This document shows positions 41,979 through 50,727 of a DNA stretch of 64,000 bases, in pieces (the first letter of the stretch is position 1; each line of letters starts with the position of its first letter). The DNA comes from DATBLE01 sp963764565 (GTDB lineage Bacteria; Actinomycetota; Thermoleophilia; Gaiellales; Gaiellaceae): assembly GCA_963764565.1 (NCBI GenBank), contig CAVXTD010000008.1:186001-250000 (forward strand), in the 5' to 3' direction. The position numbers and the translations under genes were made by a program. The notes under the pieces are model-generated. The model was not told the DNA's origin and did not search any database. It worked only from the letters and a program-made list of their open reading frames with translations.

Positions 41979-42765
41979 GCGCGCTCCTGCGAGCTCCGGC
42001 AGCGTCACGAAGCGCTTCGGCGGGCTGTCGGTGGTTCAAGAGCTCGATCTCGTGGTGAACGAGGGCGAGGTCGTGAGCCTGATCGGCCCGAACGGCGCCG
42101 GGAAGACGACCGTCTTCAACCTCATCACCGGCGTCTACGAGCCGGACGAGGGCGAGATCCTGCTCGACGGGGAGAGCCTGGTCGGCTTGCCACCGCACCG
42201 GATCTCCCAGCGAGGAGTGGCGCGAACCTTCCAGACCCTGCGGCTCTTCCTGAACATGACGGTCAAGGAGAACGTCATGGCCGCTGCCTACGGCCACACG
42301 AAGGCGACAGTCTTCCAGTCGATCCTGCGGACCCCGGGCGCCCGCCGCGAGGAGAAGGCGATCCAAGCGCTCGCGGAGGAGCGGCTCTCGTTCTTCGGCG
42401 ATCGGCTGATGGGCTATCGCTGGGATCAGCCGGCGTACAGCCTCTCCTACGCGAACCGGCGCCGGCTCGAGATCGCCCGCGCAACGGCGACCAAGCCGCG
42501 CATCCTCCTGCTCGACGAGCCTGCGGCCGGGATGAACCCGTCGGAGACCCACGAGATCGCAGAGCTGATCGGCACGCTGCGCAGCAAGGGCGGGTACACG
42601 ATCCTCGTGATCGAGCACGACATGCACGTCGTCGAGGGCATCTCCGACCGCGTGGTCGCGCTGGACCACGGCGTCAAGATCGCCGAGGGGTCGTTCGAGA
42701 CCGTTGCCACCGATCCGAAGGTGGTCGAGGCCTACCTCGGCCTCGGCGGGACGGAGCGCAAGTGA
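41975..42765 (+). CDS. livG: Liv-type ABC transporter ATP-binding protein 1
   Basis: ATG 41975 overlaps the livM stop. An indel near 41990-42000 separates MSALL from SVTKRFGGLSVVQELDL. Walker A is IGPNGAGKTTVFNL, Walker B RILLLDEPAAGMNPSE, with the LivG-type linker SLSYANRRRLEIARA in place of LSGGQ and switch IEHDMHVVEG. These features place it in the LivG subfamily. It ends in GTGA overlap with livF. Confidence 0.88.
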
Positions 42766-43488
42766 CCGTCGACGGCAACGGTGCGGCGCTGCTTCGCCTC
42801 GAAGGGGTCAACACCTACTACGGGCTGATCCACATCCTCCAGGACGTGAACATCGAGGTGGGCGAGGGCGAGCTCGTCTGCCTCCTCGGCGGCAACGCGT
42901 CCGGGCAAGTCGACGACGCTGAAGACGATCCTCGGCATCGTCCGGCCGCGCACCGGCCGCGTGCTGCTCGACGGCGAGGACGTGACCCGCCGGCCGACCA
43001 GCTATCGCATCGGCCGGGGCATCGCGATCGTCCCCGAGAACCGCCGGCTGTTCGCGCCGATGACGGTTGTCGAGAACCTCGAGATGGGTGCCTACCTGCG
43101 CGGCGGGCCGGACAAGGAGGACTTCGACCGTGTCTACCAGCTCTTCCCGCGCCTGCACGAGCGCCGCACCCAGCTCGCCGGGACGCTCTCGGGCGGCGAG
43201 CAGCAGATGGTGGCGATGGCGAGGGCGCTGATGGGGCGTCCGAAGCTGCTGCTGATGGACGAGCCGTCGATGGGGCTCGCGCCGGTGCTGGTCGAGCAGA
43301 ACTTCGAGATCATCAAGGAGGTGCACGACGCCGGGGTGGCGATCCTCGTCGTCGAGCAGAACGCGAACGTCTCGCTCTCGATCGCCGACCGCGGCTACGT
43401 GCTCTCGACCGGCCGCCTCGTTCTGGAAGGGAAGGCCGCCGATCTGCTCCAGGACGAGGGCCTGCGCAAGGCCTATCTCGGCCGTTAG
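42762..43488 (+). CDS. livF: Liv-type ABC transporter ATP-binding protein 2
   Basis: GTG 42762 overlaps the livG stop. Walker A is the variant LLGGNASGKSTTLKTILG, readable after removing one base near 42905. The signature is AGTLSGGEQQMVAMARALMG, Walker B LLLMDEPSMGLAPVLVE and switch VVEQNANVSL. ~241 aa. Completes the transporter; a strong hairpin follows. Confidence 0.88.
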
Positions 43489-43492
43489 GCAA

Positions 43493-43535
43493 CCGGCCGA
43501 AGTCCGCGCGCTGCGCGCGCGATGACTTCGGCCGG
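43493..43535 (+). terminator. Terminator-like hairpin after livF
   Basis: CCGGCCGAAGTC pairs perfectly with GACTTCGGCCGG over a 19-base GC-rich loop that can itself fold (GCGCGC). No T-run follows, as often in high-GC actinobacteria. Confidence 0.6.
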
Positions 43536-43596
43536 CTGAGGAGAGCGTCAGTGAGCCGGGGCCGCGCAGGTCGGCCGCGGCGGAGGAGTTACCGGC

Positions 43597-43899
43597 TCAG
43601 CCCGAGACGGACTCGCGGAAGGCGACCGACTCGCCGCCGATCTGGGTTGCCTCCTCGATCGGGACGATCGGGGTGACGGTGAAGCGCAGCCACGGAGACC
43701 ACGGCCCGGTCGTGCGGGCGAGCGTCGCGGCGCTGTCCGCTTCGAGGATCGCGACGCCGCCGCTTCCGTCGGAGAATCCGTAGAAGCCCTTGCTGAAGTC
43801 GGCGCCGGCGGGCGGCTGCCACTTCGAGAAGACCTCGAGGGAGCGCTTCTCGCCCTCCTCGGACTGGTCGGTGAACTCCCACATGACGTGGAACAGCAT
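43597..43899 (-). CDS. DUF3303-domain protein
   Basis: ATG 43899 follows AAGGAGG. 100 residues, starting MLFHVMWEFTDQSEEGEKRS, then GFYGFSDGSGGVAILEADSA and LRFTVTPIVPIEEATQI. This ferredoxin-like fold (DUF3303) has no established function; members often sit beside oxidoreductases. Divergent from the class V aminotransferase gene. Confidence 0.78.
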   Translation of the reverse strand: MLFHVMWEFTDQSEEGEKRSLEVFSKWQPPAGADFSKGFYGFSDGSGGVAILEADSAATLARTTGPWSPWLRFTVTPIVPIEEATQIGGESVAFRESVSG

Positions 43900-43959
43900 C
43901 TGCTGCCTCCTTCCGGTTTGGACGGCCCGACCGTAGCAGGGATGCGTCCGCCGAGGGGT

Positions 43960-43965
43960 TACGCT
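43960..43965 (+). promoter_or_regulatory. Probable -10 box (TACGCT), leaderless start
   Basis: Ends exactly 6 bp before ATG 43972. Confidence 0.45.
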
Positions 43966-43971
43966 TCGGTT

Positions 43972-45134
43972 ATGGCGGTGACTGCCGGCAGGGTGGGCGC
44001 GGCGATCCGGGGCGAGTTCCCGATCCTCGCGCACACGACGTACCTCAACTCGTGCTCGCAGGGCGCGCTCTCGCACCGCGTGCGCGCCGCCTACGAGGAG
44101 TACCTCGACGGCTGGGACGAGCGCGGCGCCGAGTGGGGTCACTGGGTCGAGCGCGCGGAGGCGGCCCGTGCCGCGTTCGCCCGGCTGCTGAAGGCGGAGC
44201 CCGGCGAGATCGCCGTGACGACGTCGGTCAGCCAGGGGGTGAACGGCGTCGTCAGCGCGCTACCGCTCGGGCGCGGCGAGCGGAGGAAGATCGTGATCAG
44301 CGAGCACGAGTTCCCGACGGTCGGCCAGATCGCGCACGCGCAGGAACTGCGCGGGGCCGAGGTCGTCCACGTCCGGCCGGAGGCCGACGGTTCGATCCCG
44401 CCCGAGCGCTTCGCCGAGGTGGTCGACGAGCGGACGGCGCTCGTCTGCTGCACGACGGTCTCGTACCGGACCGGCCACCGCCACGACGTCGGAGAGATCG
44501 CCCGGATCGCGCACGACGCCGGCGCGCTCTGCCTCGCCGACTCGTACCAGGCGATCGGCGCGATCGACTTCGACGCGCGCGCGCTCGGGGTCGACTTCGT
44601 CACCGGCGGCACGGTCAAGTACCTGCTTGCCTCGGCGGGACTCGGCTTCCTCTACGTCCGCCGCGAGCTGCTCGGCGAGCTGGTGCCGATCCAGACCGGC
44701 TGGTTCGCCGACGAGGACATCTTCCGGATGGACATCTCCGACTACTCGCCGGCAGCCGACGCGCGCCGCTTCGACGCGGGCACGCCGCCGGTGCCGAACA
44801 TCTACGGCGGCCTCGCCGGCATGTCGATCGTCGAAGAGGCCGGCACCGCCGCGATCGAGGAGCACATCGCGGGCCTCAGCGCCCGGCTGATCGAGGGGCT
44901 CGACGAGCTCGGCGCCGACGGTCGTCACTCCGCGCGACCCGGTACGGCGCGGCCCGCTCGTCTGCGTCCGCTCGACCGACGTGTCGGCCCTCGTCGCGGC
45001 GCTCGCCGCCGAGAAGATCGTCTGCTCCGAACGCGACTCGAACCTGCGCATCTGCACTGCACCTCTACAACGTCGACGACGACGTCGACCGCGTACTCGA
45101 CGCGCTGCGCGCCCACCGCGCGCTGCTCGCGTAG
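43972..45134 (+). CDS. Class V aminotransferase-family PLP enzyme
   Basis: Residues ~10-35 (LAHTTYLNSCSQGALSHRVR), the PLP-stacking and Asp segment ALCLADSYQAIGAIDFD, and the Schiff-base lysine in FVTGGTVKYLLASAGLG are visible. Frame changes near 44920 and 45055 affect only the C-terminal domain, which continues VRSTDVSALVAALAAEKIVC and LHLYNVDDDVDRVLDALRAH. ~386 aa. Related to kynureninase, cysteine desulfurase and isopenicillin-N epimerase; no dedicated persulfide Cys loop is evident, so the substrate is open. Confidence 0.8.
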
Positions 45135-45141
45135 AGGGCCG

Positions 45142-45696
45142 TCAATCGGTCGCCGAAGCAAGCACAGCGACCAGCGATTCGTCCTCTTGCTGGATCGTCC
45201 AGCAGCCAGTCCCCCACCACTCGGTGCCTGGCTCGAAGTAGGGCGACCATGACGTGCGCCAGGACCAGATCTCCGGCTCATCGCCGAGCGCGAGGACCAC
45301 TGTGGCGATGTCCTCGAATAGCGCAAGCAGTACCGGTTGCGTCCCATCCAGGCCGTACGGGGGGTGCCAGAAAGCTGTCGCAAGGTCTGGCACGGGGAGA
45401 TCTTCGAGATCGGGTACCACGCCCGACCCGTGACTGGGGCCGAGCAGAGTCTCGCTTCGAAACTCTCTTTCAATGCCTCCAGTGCTGTCACGGTAGAGCG
45501 GAGGGTCCGCTTCGAGCCGGTCGGCCCTGCTCCTGCAAGCAGCAGCGACGGCTGCCACTCCCGCCCGTCGGTGGGCGGTGCCGTCCTCGATCTCGGTGCG
45601 CGACGGTAATAGACGAACGAAGTCGAGCACGACTCGAGCCTCGCGGCACCACCGGAGAACGCTCGCAGCAGCTGGCCCGAACGCAATCGGTTCCAT
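45142..45696 (-). CDS. Hypothetical protein
   Basis: An intact frame of 184 residues from ATG 45696 (MEPIAFGPAAASVLRWC), not recognised. Aromatic-rich C-terminus (ALGDEPEIWSWRTSWSPYFE, EWWGTGCWTIQQEDESL). No signal peptide or membrane segment. It abuts the class V aminotransferase convergently (7 bp). The Trp-rich immunity-like tail and position beside a toxin-antitoxin pair are compatible with a SUKH/immunity-type role, but that is only a guess. Confidence 0.5.
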   Translation of the reverse strand: MEPIAFGPAAASVLRWCREARVVLDFVRLLPSRTEIEDGTAHRRAGVAAVAAACRSRADRLEADPPLYRDSTGGIEREFRSETLLGPSHGSGVVPDLEDLPVPDLATAFWHPPYGLDGTQPVLLALFEDIATVVLALGDEPEIWSWRTSWSPYFEPGTEWWGTGCWTIQQEDESLVAVLASATD

Positions 45697-45722
45697 CGAC
45701 TCAGGATTACAACCAGACGGGT

Positions 45723-45760
45723 ACACGTTTCGTGCTGCTACGTGTTATCATCTCACGTGT
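45723..45760 (+). promoter_or_regulatory. Promoter/operator of the toxin-antitoxin pair
   Basis: ACACGT (45723-45728) and two ACGTGT copies (45740-45745 and 45755-45760) form inverted and direct repeats, 15 bp apart in the last pair, overlapping a TATCAT -10-like box at 45746-45751. Such repeats are the usual site for antitoxin autoregulation. Start codon ATG is at 45761. Confidence 0.5.
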
Positions 45761-46039
45761 ATGCCGCAGGAGCGAAGCCGGCTGAACGTCACGCTCGACC
45801 CGATCTACGCAGAGAAGCTGCGCATGCTTGCCGAGCGGGCTCATGTGCAGGAGGGGACGCTGGCTCGCTCGCTGCTGTCGAGCGCGATCGACGACGCCGA
45901 CCTTGATGCCCGCACGATGACGGAAGTCCTCGACAGCATCGACGGCGCGTTCGAGCGGGCGCAACTGGGCTCGCGGCAAGCGTGCGAAGGGAAGACGATT
46001 CCGCTCGACGATCTCACGACGTGGCTCGAGTCGAACTGA
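45761..46039 (+). CDS. Antitoxin, ribbon-helix-helix type
   Basis: 92 residues. N-terminal ribbon RLNVTLDPIYAEKLRMLAER then a helix pair HVQEGTLARSLLSSAI, a CopG/MetJ-like RHH fold, with an acidic C-terminus for toxin binding (DDLTTWLESN). The last 19 bp overlap the toxin gene. Autorepression via the ACGTGT repeats is likely. Confidence 0.78.
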   Translation: MPQERSRLNVTLDPIYAEKLRMLAERAHVQEGTLARSLLSSAIDDADLDARTMTEVLDSIDGAFERAQLGSRQACEGKTIPLDDLTTWLESN

Positions 46040-46311
46040 GCGAGGCCGCGGTGCGCGACCTCCAGCGGCTGATCCTCACTCACAACCTCCCGGCGGACAC
46101 GCCGGAGCGCCTACTTCACCGACTGCGCTCCTTGCAGCGGTTCCCGCATCTCGGCCCCGCGCTCGAAGGGCGATGGGCGCAGTACCGGTACGTGCTCGGG
46201 CCGTGGCGCTGGATGGTGATCGTCTACGAGGCCGTCGAGGACGACCGAGTAGTCGTCACGGCGATCTTCGACGGCCGTTCGAGCAGCTCCCCGACGTCAT
46301 CGTCTCGCTGA
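46021..46311 (+). CDS. RelE/ParE-superfamily toxin
   Basis: GTG 46021 lies inside the antitoxin gene (19-bp overlap). The pattern VELSEAAVRDLQRL, LHRLRSLQRFPHLGPALEGR, RYVLGPWRWMVIVYEAVEDD and VVVTAIFDGR follows the ParE/RelE fold (96 aa), with the conserved Arg, Tyr and C-terminal Arg positions. The last residues (SSSSPTSSSR) look frame-altered. Whether it cleaves mRNA or poisons gyrase is not decided by sequence. Confidence 0.75.
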   Translation: MARVELSEAAVRDLQRLILTHNLPADTPERLLHRLRSLQRFPHLGPALEGRWAQYRYVLGPWRWMVIVYEAVEDDRVVVTAIFDGRSSSSPTSSSR

Positions 46312-46411
46312 CCGAACGACGGCTGCCGCTCCCTGAGAGCGCTGCGCCATGCCGTGGAGAGCCTAGACGCTCGACAGCGAACCTCTTTCTCACACCACGC
46401 CGCCCGCCCAT

Positions 46412-46417
46412 TAGACT
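46412..46417 (+). promoter_or_regulatory. Probable -10 box (TAGACT) for the molybdenum-hydroxylase operon
   Basis: TAGACT ends exactly 6 bp before GTG 46424, giving a leaderless mRNA for the three-subunit enzyme. Confidence 0.5.
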
Positions 46418-46423
46418 CGCCCC

Positions 46424-47223
46424 GTGCTGCTGAGCGAGCTCGACTACGCGCGCCCCGAGTCGGTCGAGGAGGCCGTGAAGCTGCTCTCAGGCCGCGAGGA
46501 CGCCCGCGCGCTCGCCGGCGGGCAGAGCCTCGTCAACGTGATGAAGACGCGCGTCGCCTCGCCCGAGCTCGTCGTCGACCTGAACGGGATCGGGGCGCTG
46601 CGCGGGATCACCAAGACGGCGGCGCGCTCGAGATCGGCGCGATGACGACCTACGCCGCGATCGTCGCCTCGCCGGAGGTCGCCTCCGAGCGGCCGATCCT
46701 CGCCGAGGTCGCGCGCACGATCGCCGACGTCCAGGTGCGGAACCGCGGCACGATCGGCGGCAACGTGTGCTCGAACGACCCGACGAACCACTTCCCGCCG
46801 CTCCTGGCCGCGCTCGAGGCAGAGCTGACGATCCGCGGCGCGAACGGAGAGCGCACCGTCTCCGCCGAGGAGTTCTTCGAGGGCGTCTACATGACCGCCG
46901 TCCAACCGGGCGAGCTGCTGACGAGCGTGCGGATCCCCGGGAAAGGCGACGCCCGCGACGGCTGGGCCGCCGCCACGCTCGGGGTCGAAGGCACCGGGAT
47001 CGTCAACGTCGCCGCCACGGTCTCCGGCGGCACCGCCCGGCTCGCGATCGGCTGTGTCGCTGCGACTCCGGTCGTCGTCACCGCGAGCGCCGACGAGGCT
47101 GCGATCCGCGACGCTGTGCGGACCGCCGGGCTCGACCCGCCCGGCGACGTGCACGCCTCCGCCGACTACCGGCGCCACCTCGCCGAGGTGCTCGCCGCCC
47201 GTGCCGTCAGGGACGCAGCGTGA
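46424..47223 (+). CDS. FAD-binding medium subunit of a molybdenum hydroxylase (CoxM-like)
   Basis: Passes electrons from the Fe-S subunit to the acceptor. FAD motifs are GREDARALAGGQSLVNVMK (near residue 25) and VRNRGTIGGNVCSNDPTNHF, the TIGGN pair defining the family. The frame shifts once at 46612-46620 between GITKT and ALEIGAMTTYAAIV. ~266 aa. Its TGA (47221-47223) overlaps a GTG that could start the next gene. Confidence 0.85.
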
Positions 47224-47349
47224 GCGTAGGCTCGACGGAGGCCACCACAGGCGTAGGCTCGACGGAGCCGGCGACGAGAGCGTGCGCTGGCTTTGCCAGC
47301 GCGGGAGCGGAAGACGAGCGGAGGCGCAGGCTTGCCGGCGCGGGAGCGG
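47224..47349 (+). repeat. Short direct repeats between medium and small subunit genes
   Basis: GCGTAGGCTCGACGGAG occurs twice perfectly (47224-47240 and 47251-47267), and a second imperfect pair (around GGCTTTGCCAGCGCGGGAGCGG, 47289-47310 and 47329-47349) follows. A perfect hairpin GCTGGC-TTT-GCCAGC lies at 47286-47300. The region is open in the small-subunit frame, so it could encode a 44-residue extension. Confidence 0.6.
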
Positions 47350-47351
47350 GC

Positions 47352-47819
47352 GTGAGCGACCACACGATCGCGGTCACGATCAACGGCGAGCGCTACGAGC
47401 GCGGCGTCGAGGCACGGAAGCTGCTCATCCACTTCCTCCGTGACGACCTCGACCTGACCGGCTCCCACGTCGGCTGCGACACGGGCAACTGTGGCGCCTG
47501 CACAATCCTGCTCGACGGCGTGGCGGTGAAGAGCTGCATGCTGCTCGCTGTCCAGGCCGACGGCGCCGAGATCACCACCGTCGAGGGCCTCGCCGCCGAG
47601 GACGGGGAGCTGAACCCGCTCCAGAAGTCGTTCTCGCAGCACCACGGCCTCCAGTGCGGCTACTGCACGCCGGGGATGCTGCTCAGCGCGACCTACCTGC
47701 TCTCCCACACCCCGCAGCCCACCGAGGAGGAAATCCGGCGGGCGATCCAGGGCAACATCTGCCGCTGCACCGGCTACGTGAACATCGTCAAAGCGATCCA
47801 GGCGGTCGCGACCTCATGA
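47352..47819 (+). CDS. [2Fe-2S] small subunit of a molybdenum hydroxylase (CoxS-like)
   Basis: I take GTG 47352, giving the family's usual ~155 aa; GTG 47220 would add a 44-residue repeat-rich extension. The plant-type ferredoxin cluster is GCDTGNCGACTILLDG with the first Cys in SHVGCD, and the second cluster is CGYCTPGMLLSAT plus GNICRCTGYVNIVKAI. Transfers electrons from molybdopterin to FAD. The TGA overlaps the large-subunit ATG. Confidence 0.9.
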   Translation: MSDHTIAVTINGERYERGVEARKLLIHFLRDDLDLTGSHVGCDTGNCGACTILLDGVAVKSCMLLAVQADGAEITTVEGLAAEDGELNPLQKSFSQHHGLQCGYCTPGMLLSATYLLSHTPQPTEEEIRRAIQGNICRCTGYVNIVKAIQAVATS

Positions 47820-50278
47820 GCGAGACGATCGCACCGGCCCCTGTCGAGCTCGAAATCGGCTATGCCGGCAAGAGCATCCCGCGCAAGGAGGATCGCCGGC
47901 TGGTTCAGGGCCAGGGCGTGTTCGTCGACGACGTCAAGCGCCACGGAATGGGCTATGTGCACTTCGTCCGCTCGCCCTACGGTCACGCGCGGATCGTCTC
48001 GGTCGACGTCTCGAAGGCCGAGTCGCTCGAGGGCGTCTACGGAACGCTCACCCCCGACGAGGTCGCGGCCCTGACCGACCCGTTCTTCGAGTTGACCACG
48101 CCGCCGGGCAACCAGATCAAGGACTACTGCCTCGCCGTCGGCCGCGTCCGCCACGTCGGCGAGCCGGTCGTTGCCGTCGTCGCGGCGACCCGCGAGATCG
48201 CCCGCGACGCCGCCGACCTCGTCGAGGTCGAGTACGAGCCCCTCGACGTGCTCGTCGACGCGCGCCGGGCTCAGGACGACGGTGCCCCGCTCCTCCACGA
48301 CGACGCCGGCACCAACGTCGTCTGGTCGGGCACCTTCGACTGGGGCGACATCGACGGCGCGTTGAAGGCCGCCGACCGCGTCGTGAAGATCAAGGAGCTC
48401 CACTTCGACCGGTTCTCCTCGACGCCGCTCGAATGCTCCGCCGCGCTCGTCGAGTACGACCGAGGGACCGGCCAGTTCACGCTCCACTGCAACCACCAGA
48501 TGCCGGGTGTGGCCGCGATCTGGATGGGGCCGGCGCTGCGGGTCGGGCTCGACAAGCTCCGCTTCGTCACCCAGGACATCGGCGGCGGCTTCGGCAACAA
48601 GATCACGACCCACACGTACCTGACCGCGTGCTGCCTGCTCGCGCGGAAGCTGCGCCGGCCCGTCCAGTGGACCGAGTGGCGCACCGACCAGCACACGGCG
48701 AACGCGCACGGCAACGAGCGCTGGTTCCACGACATCGAGGTCGCCGTCCAGAACGACGGGACGATGCTCGGGTTCAAGGTCAAGGCGCTCGACGACTGCG
48801 GCGCCTTCCCGCGCTACGAGCCGCTCGGCTGCATCATCTGGGCGCAGGTCGCACCCGGCCTGTACCGCTGGCGGAACATCCGGGTCGACTTCACGCAGGT
48901 GGTGACGAACAAGTCGCCGGTCGCGCCCAACCGCGGCTACTCGCGGATGCAGCAGCTCTGGCTGACCGAGCGGATCTGCGACATCGTCGCCCACGAGCTC
49001 GGGCTCGACCCGGTCGAAGTGCGCAAGCGGAACTACGTGAAGACCGAGGAGATGCCGTACGAGACGCCCAACGGCTGCGTCTACGACTCGGGCGACTACG
49101 CGCGCTGCCTCGACATCGCGCTCGAGCTGATCGACTACGAAGGGGCGCGCTCCCGCCAAGCCGCCGGCGGCTCCAAGCTGATCGGAATCGGGATCGGCTC
49201 GACGCTCGACTCGGGGACGAACAACTTCGGCCAGTCGACGCTCTTGAACCCGGAGCTCCAGTTCTCGGGGAACAACGAGGTGGCGACGATCAAGCTCGAC
49301 ATCTTCGGCGAGATCGTGCTCACCCTCGGCACCGTGCCCCAGGGGCAGGGCCACGAGACCGTCGCCTCGCAGGTCGCCGGCGACATCCTCGGTGTCTCAC
49401 CCGATCAGATCAACGTGCGGCCCGGCCACGACTCGTACTGGAACTCGCACGCAGGCTTCTCCGGCACCTACGCGAGCCAGTTCGCGGTCACGGGCCTGGA
49501 GGCGGTGAAGGGCGCCGCGGAGAAGCTCTCCCTCGAGATCCGCCGGCTGGCGGGAGCGGTCCTCGGCGGGGCAGACCCGGACGACATCGTGCTCGAAGGC
49601 GGTCTTGCGAAGCGCAAGGACAACCCCGAGGCGGCGCTGCCGTTCATGGCCTGCGGGGCGATCGTAAACGCGAACAACGCGGTGCTGCCGCCCGAGCTTC
49701 ACGACGTGACGCTGAACTGCCGCCACGTCTACGTGCCGCCGTTCGAGATGCCCGACTTCGAGCGGAAGTTCGGCAACTTGACGCTCACCTATGCGACGCA
49801 GATCCACGCGTGCGTGGTCGAGATCGACCCCGATACCGGTCACGTCGACATCCTCGACTATGCGGCCGTCGACGACTGCGGCATCCGGATCCACCCGCAG
49901 ATCGTCGAAGGGCAGGTGCACGGGGCGACGGCTCATGCGATCGGCGCGGCGTTGCACGAAACCCTTGCCTACGACGAGTACGGCCAGTTGCTGACCGCGA
50001 ACTTCTACGACTACCACGTGCCGCACGCGCTCGACCTGCCGGAGATCAAGACCGGCCACATCGAGAGCCCGTCGCCTTTCTCGTCGCTCGGGACGAAGGG
50101 GATGGGGGAGGGCGGCGGCGCCGCGATCCATGCGATCTGCTCGGCGATCCAGGACGCCCTGCGTAGCGCCGGCAAGCCCGCGGTGGTCAACGACTCGTTC
50201 AACCCGCCCGAGCGCGTGTGGCGGATGATTCAGAACCCGGAAGCAACCGCAGCGCTCGTGGAGGTGACTGCTCAGTGA
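47816..50278 (+). CDS. Molybdopterin-binding large subunit (CoxL/xanthine-dehydrogenase superfamily)
   Basis: 820 residues, intact. GQGVFVDDVKRHGMGYVHFV and DIGGGFGNKITTHTYLTACC are the Mo-cofactor domain landmarks, and the catalytic glutamate lies in GTKGMGEGGGAAIHAICSAI. The active-site loop near residue 367 reads SPVAPNRGYSRMQQ. True form I CO dehydrogenases have AYRCSFR and form II AYRGAGR; this has neither, so it is probably a hydroxylase for another substrate (aldehyde, N-heterocycle or similar). The CoxG-like gene follows in overlap. Confidence 0.85.
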   Translation: MSETIAPAPVELEIGYAGKSIPRKEDRRLVQGQGVFVDDVKRHGMGYVHFVRSPYGHARIVSVDVSKAESLEGVYGTLTPDEVAALTDPFFELTTPPGNQIKDYCLAVGRVRHVGEPVVAVVAATREIARDAADLVEVEYEPLDVLVDARRAQDDGAPLLHDDAGTNVVWSGTFDWGDIDGALKAADRVVKIKELHFDRFSSTPLECSAALVEYDRGTGQFTLHCNHQMPGVAAIWMGPALRVGLDKLRFVTQDIGGGFGNKITTHTYLTACCLLARKLRRPVQWTEWRTDQHTANAHGNERWFHDIEVAVQNDGTMLGFKVKALDDCGAFPRYEPLGCIIWAQVAPGLYRWRNIRVDFTQVVTNKSPVAPNRGYSRMQQLWLTERICDIVAHELGLDPVEVRKRNYVKTEEMPYETPNGCVYDSGDYARCLDIALELIDYEGARSRQAAGGSKLIGIGIGSTLDSGTNNFGQSTLLNPELQFSGNNEVATIKLDIFGEIVLTLGTVPQGQGHETVASQVAGDILGVSPDQINVRPGHDSYWNSHAGFSGTYASQFAVTGLEAVKGAAEKLSLEIRRLAGAVLGGADPDDIVLEGGLAKRKDNPEAALPFMACGAIVNANNAVLPPELHDVTLNCRHVYVPPFEMPDFERKFGNLTLTYATQIHACVVEIDPDTGHVDILDYAAVDDCGIRIHPQIVEGQVHGATAHAIGAALHETLAYDEYGQLLTANFYDYHVPHALDLPEIKTGHIESPSPFSSLGTKGMGEGGGAAIHAICSAIQDALRSAGKPAVVNDSFNPPERVWRMIQNPEATAALVEVTAQ

Positions 50279-50727
50279 AGGTGGAAGGAACGAGGGACTT
50301 CGACGCGCCGGCCCAGCTCGTCTGGGACGTGCTCAACGACCCGTCGCAGATGGCGAAGCTGCTGCCCGGCGTCGAGAGCTTCGAGATTCAGGACGACCGG
50401 CACTGGAAGGCCGCGGTCAAGATCCCGCTCGGGATGGGCGGGCTGAAGCTGAACTTCAACTTCGAGAAGCTCGAGGAGCGGCCGATCGAGTACGCGAAGC
50501 TGAGCTCGAAGGGGCAGGGGGTCGGCGCGATCGTCGCGATGGAGACCCAATTCCACCTGACCCCGGAGGGCGACCGGACGAGCATGCGCTGGGAGGCGGA
50601 CGTGCGCGTCGCCGGCCCGATCGGGAGCATGGGCCAGCGCGTCTTCCAGCCGATCGTCAACCAGCAGGTCGGCAACGTTCTGAACGCGCTCGAGGCGCAG
50701 GTTGCGGAGGCGAAGACCGCGGGCTAA
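50275..50727 (+). CDS. CoxG-like SRPBCC protein
   Basis: 150 residues from GTG 50275 overlapping the large-subunit stop (GTGA). The CoxG pattern is VEGTRDFDAPAQLVWDVLND and PSQMAKLLPGVESFEI, then WEADVRVAGPIGSMGQRVFQ. In known CO-oxidising operons CoxG anchors the enzyme to the membrane; here it presumably serves this hydroxylase. The C-terminus lacks a hydrophobic tail. Convergent overlap with the FAD reductase gene. Confidence 0.82.
   Translation: MKVEGTRDFDAPAQLVWDVLNDPSQMAKLLPGVESFEIQDDRHWKAAVKIPLGMGGLKLNFNFEKLEERPIEYAKLSSKGQGVGAIVAMETQFHLTPEGDRTSMRWEADVRVAGPIGSMGQRVFQPIVNQQVGNVLNALEAQVAEAKTAG

Noticed and set aside
47774..49354. A 500-codon minus-strand frame antisense to the molybdenum large subunit
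   Set aside because: Complementary shadow of an intact, conserved gene; no domain recognised.
47816..50278. Assigning coxL (CO dehydrogenase)
   Set aside because: The active-site loop differs from forms I and II, so the substrate is not CO by sequence.
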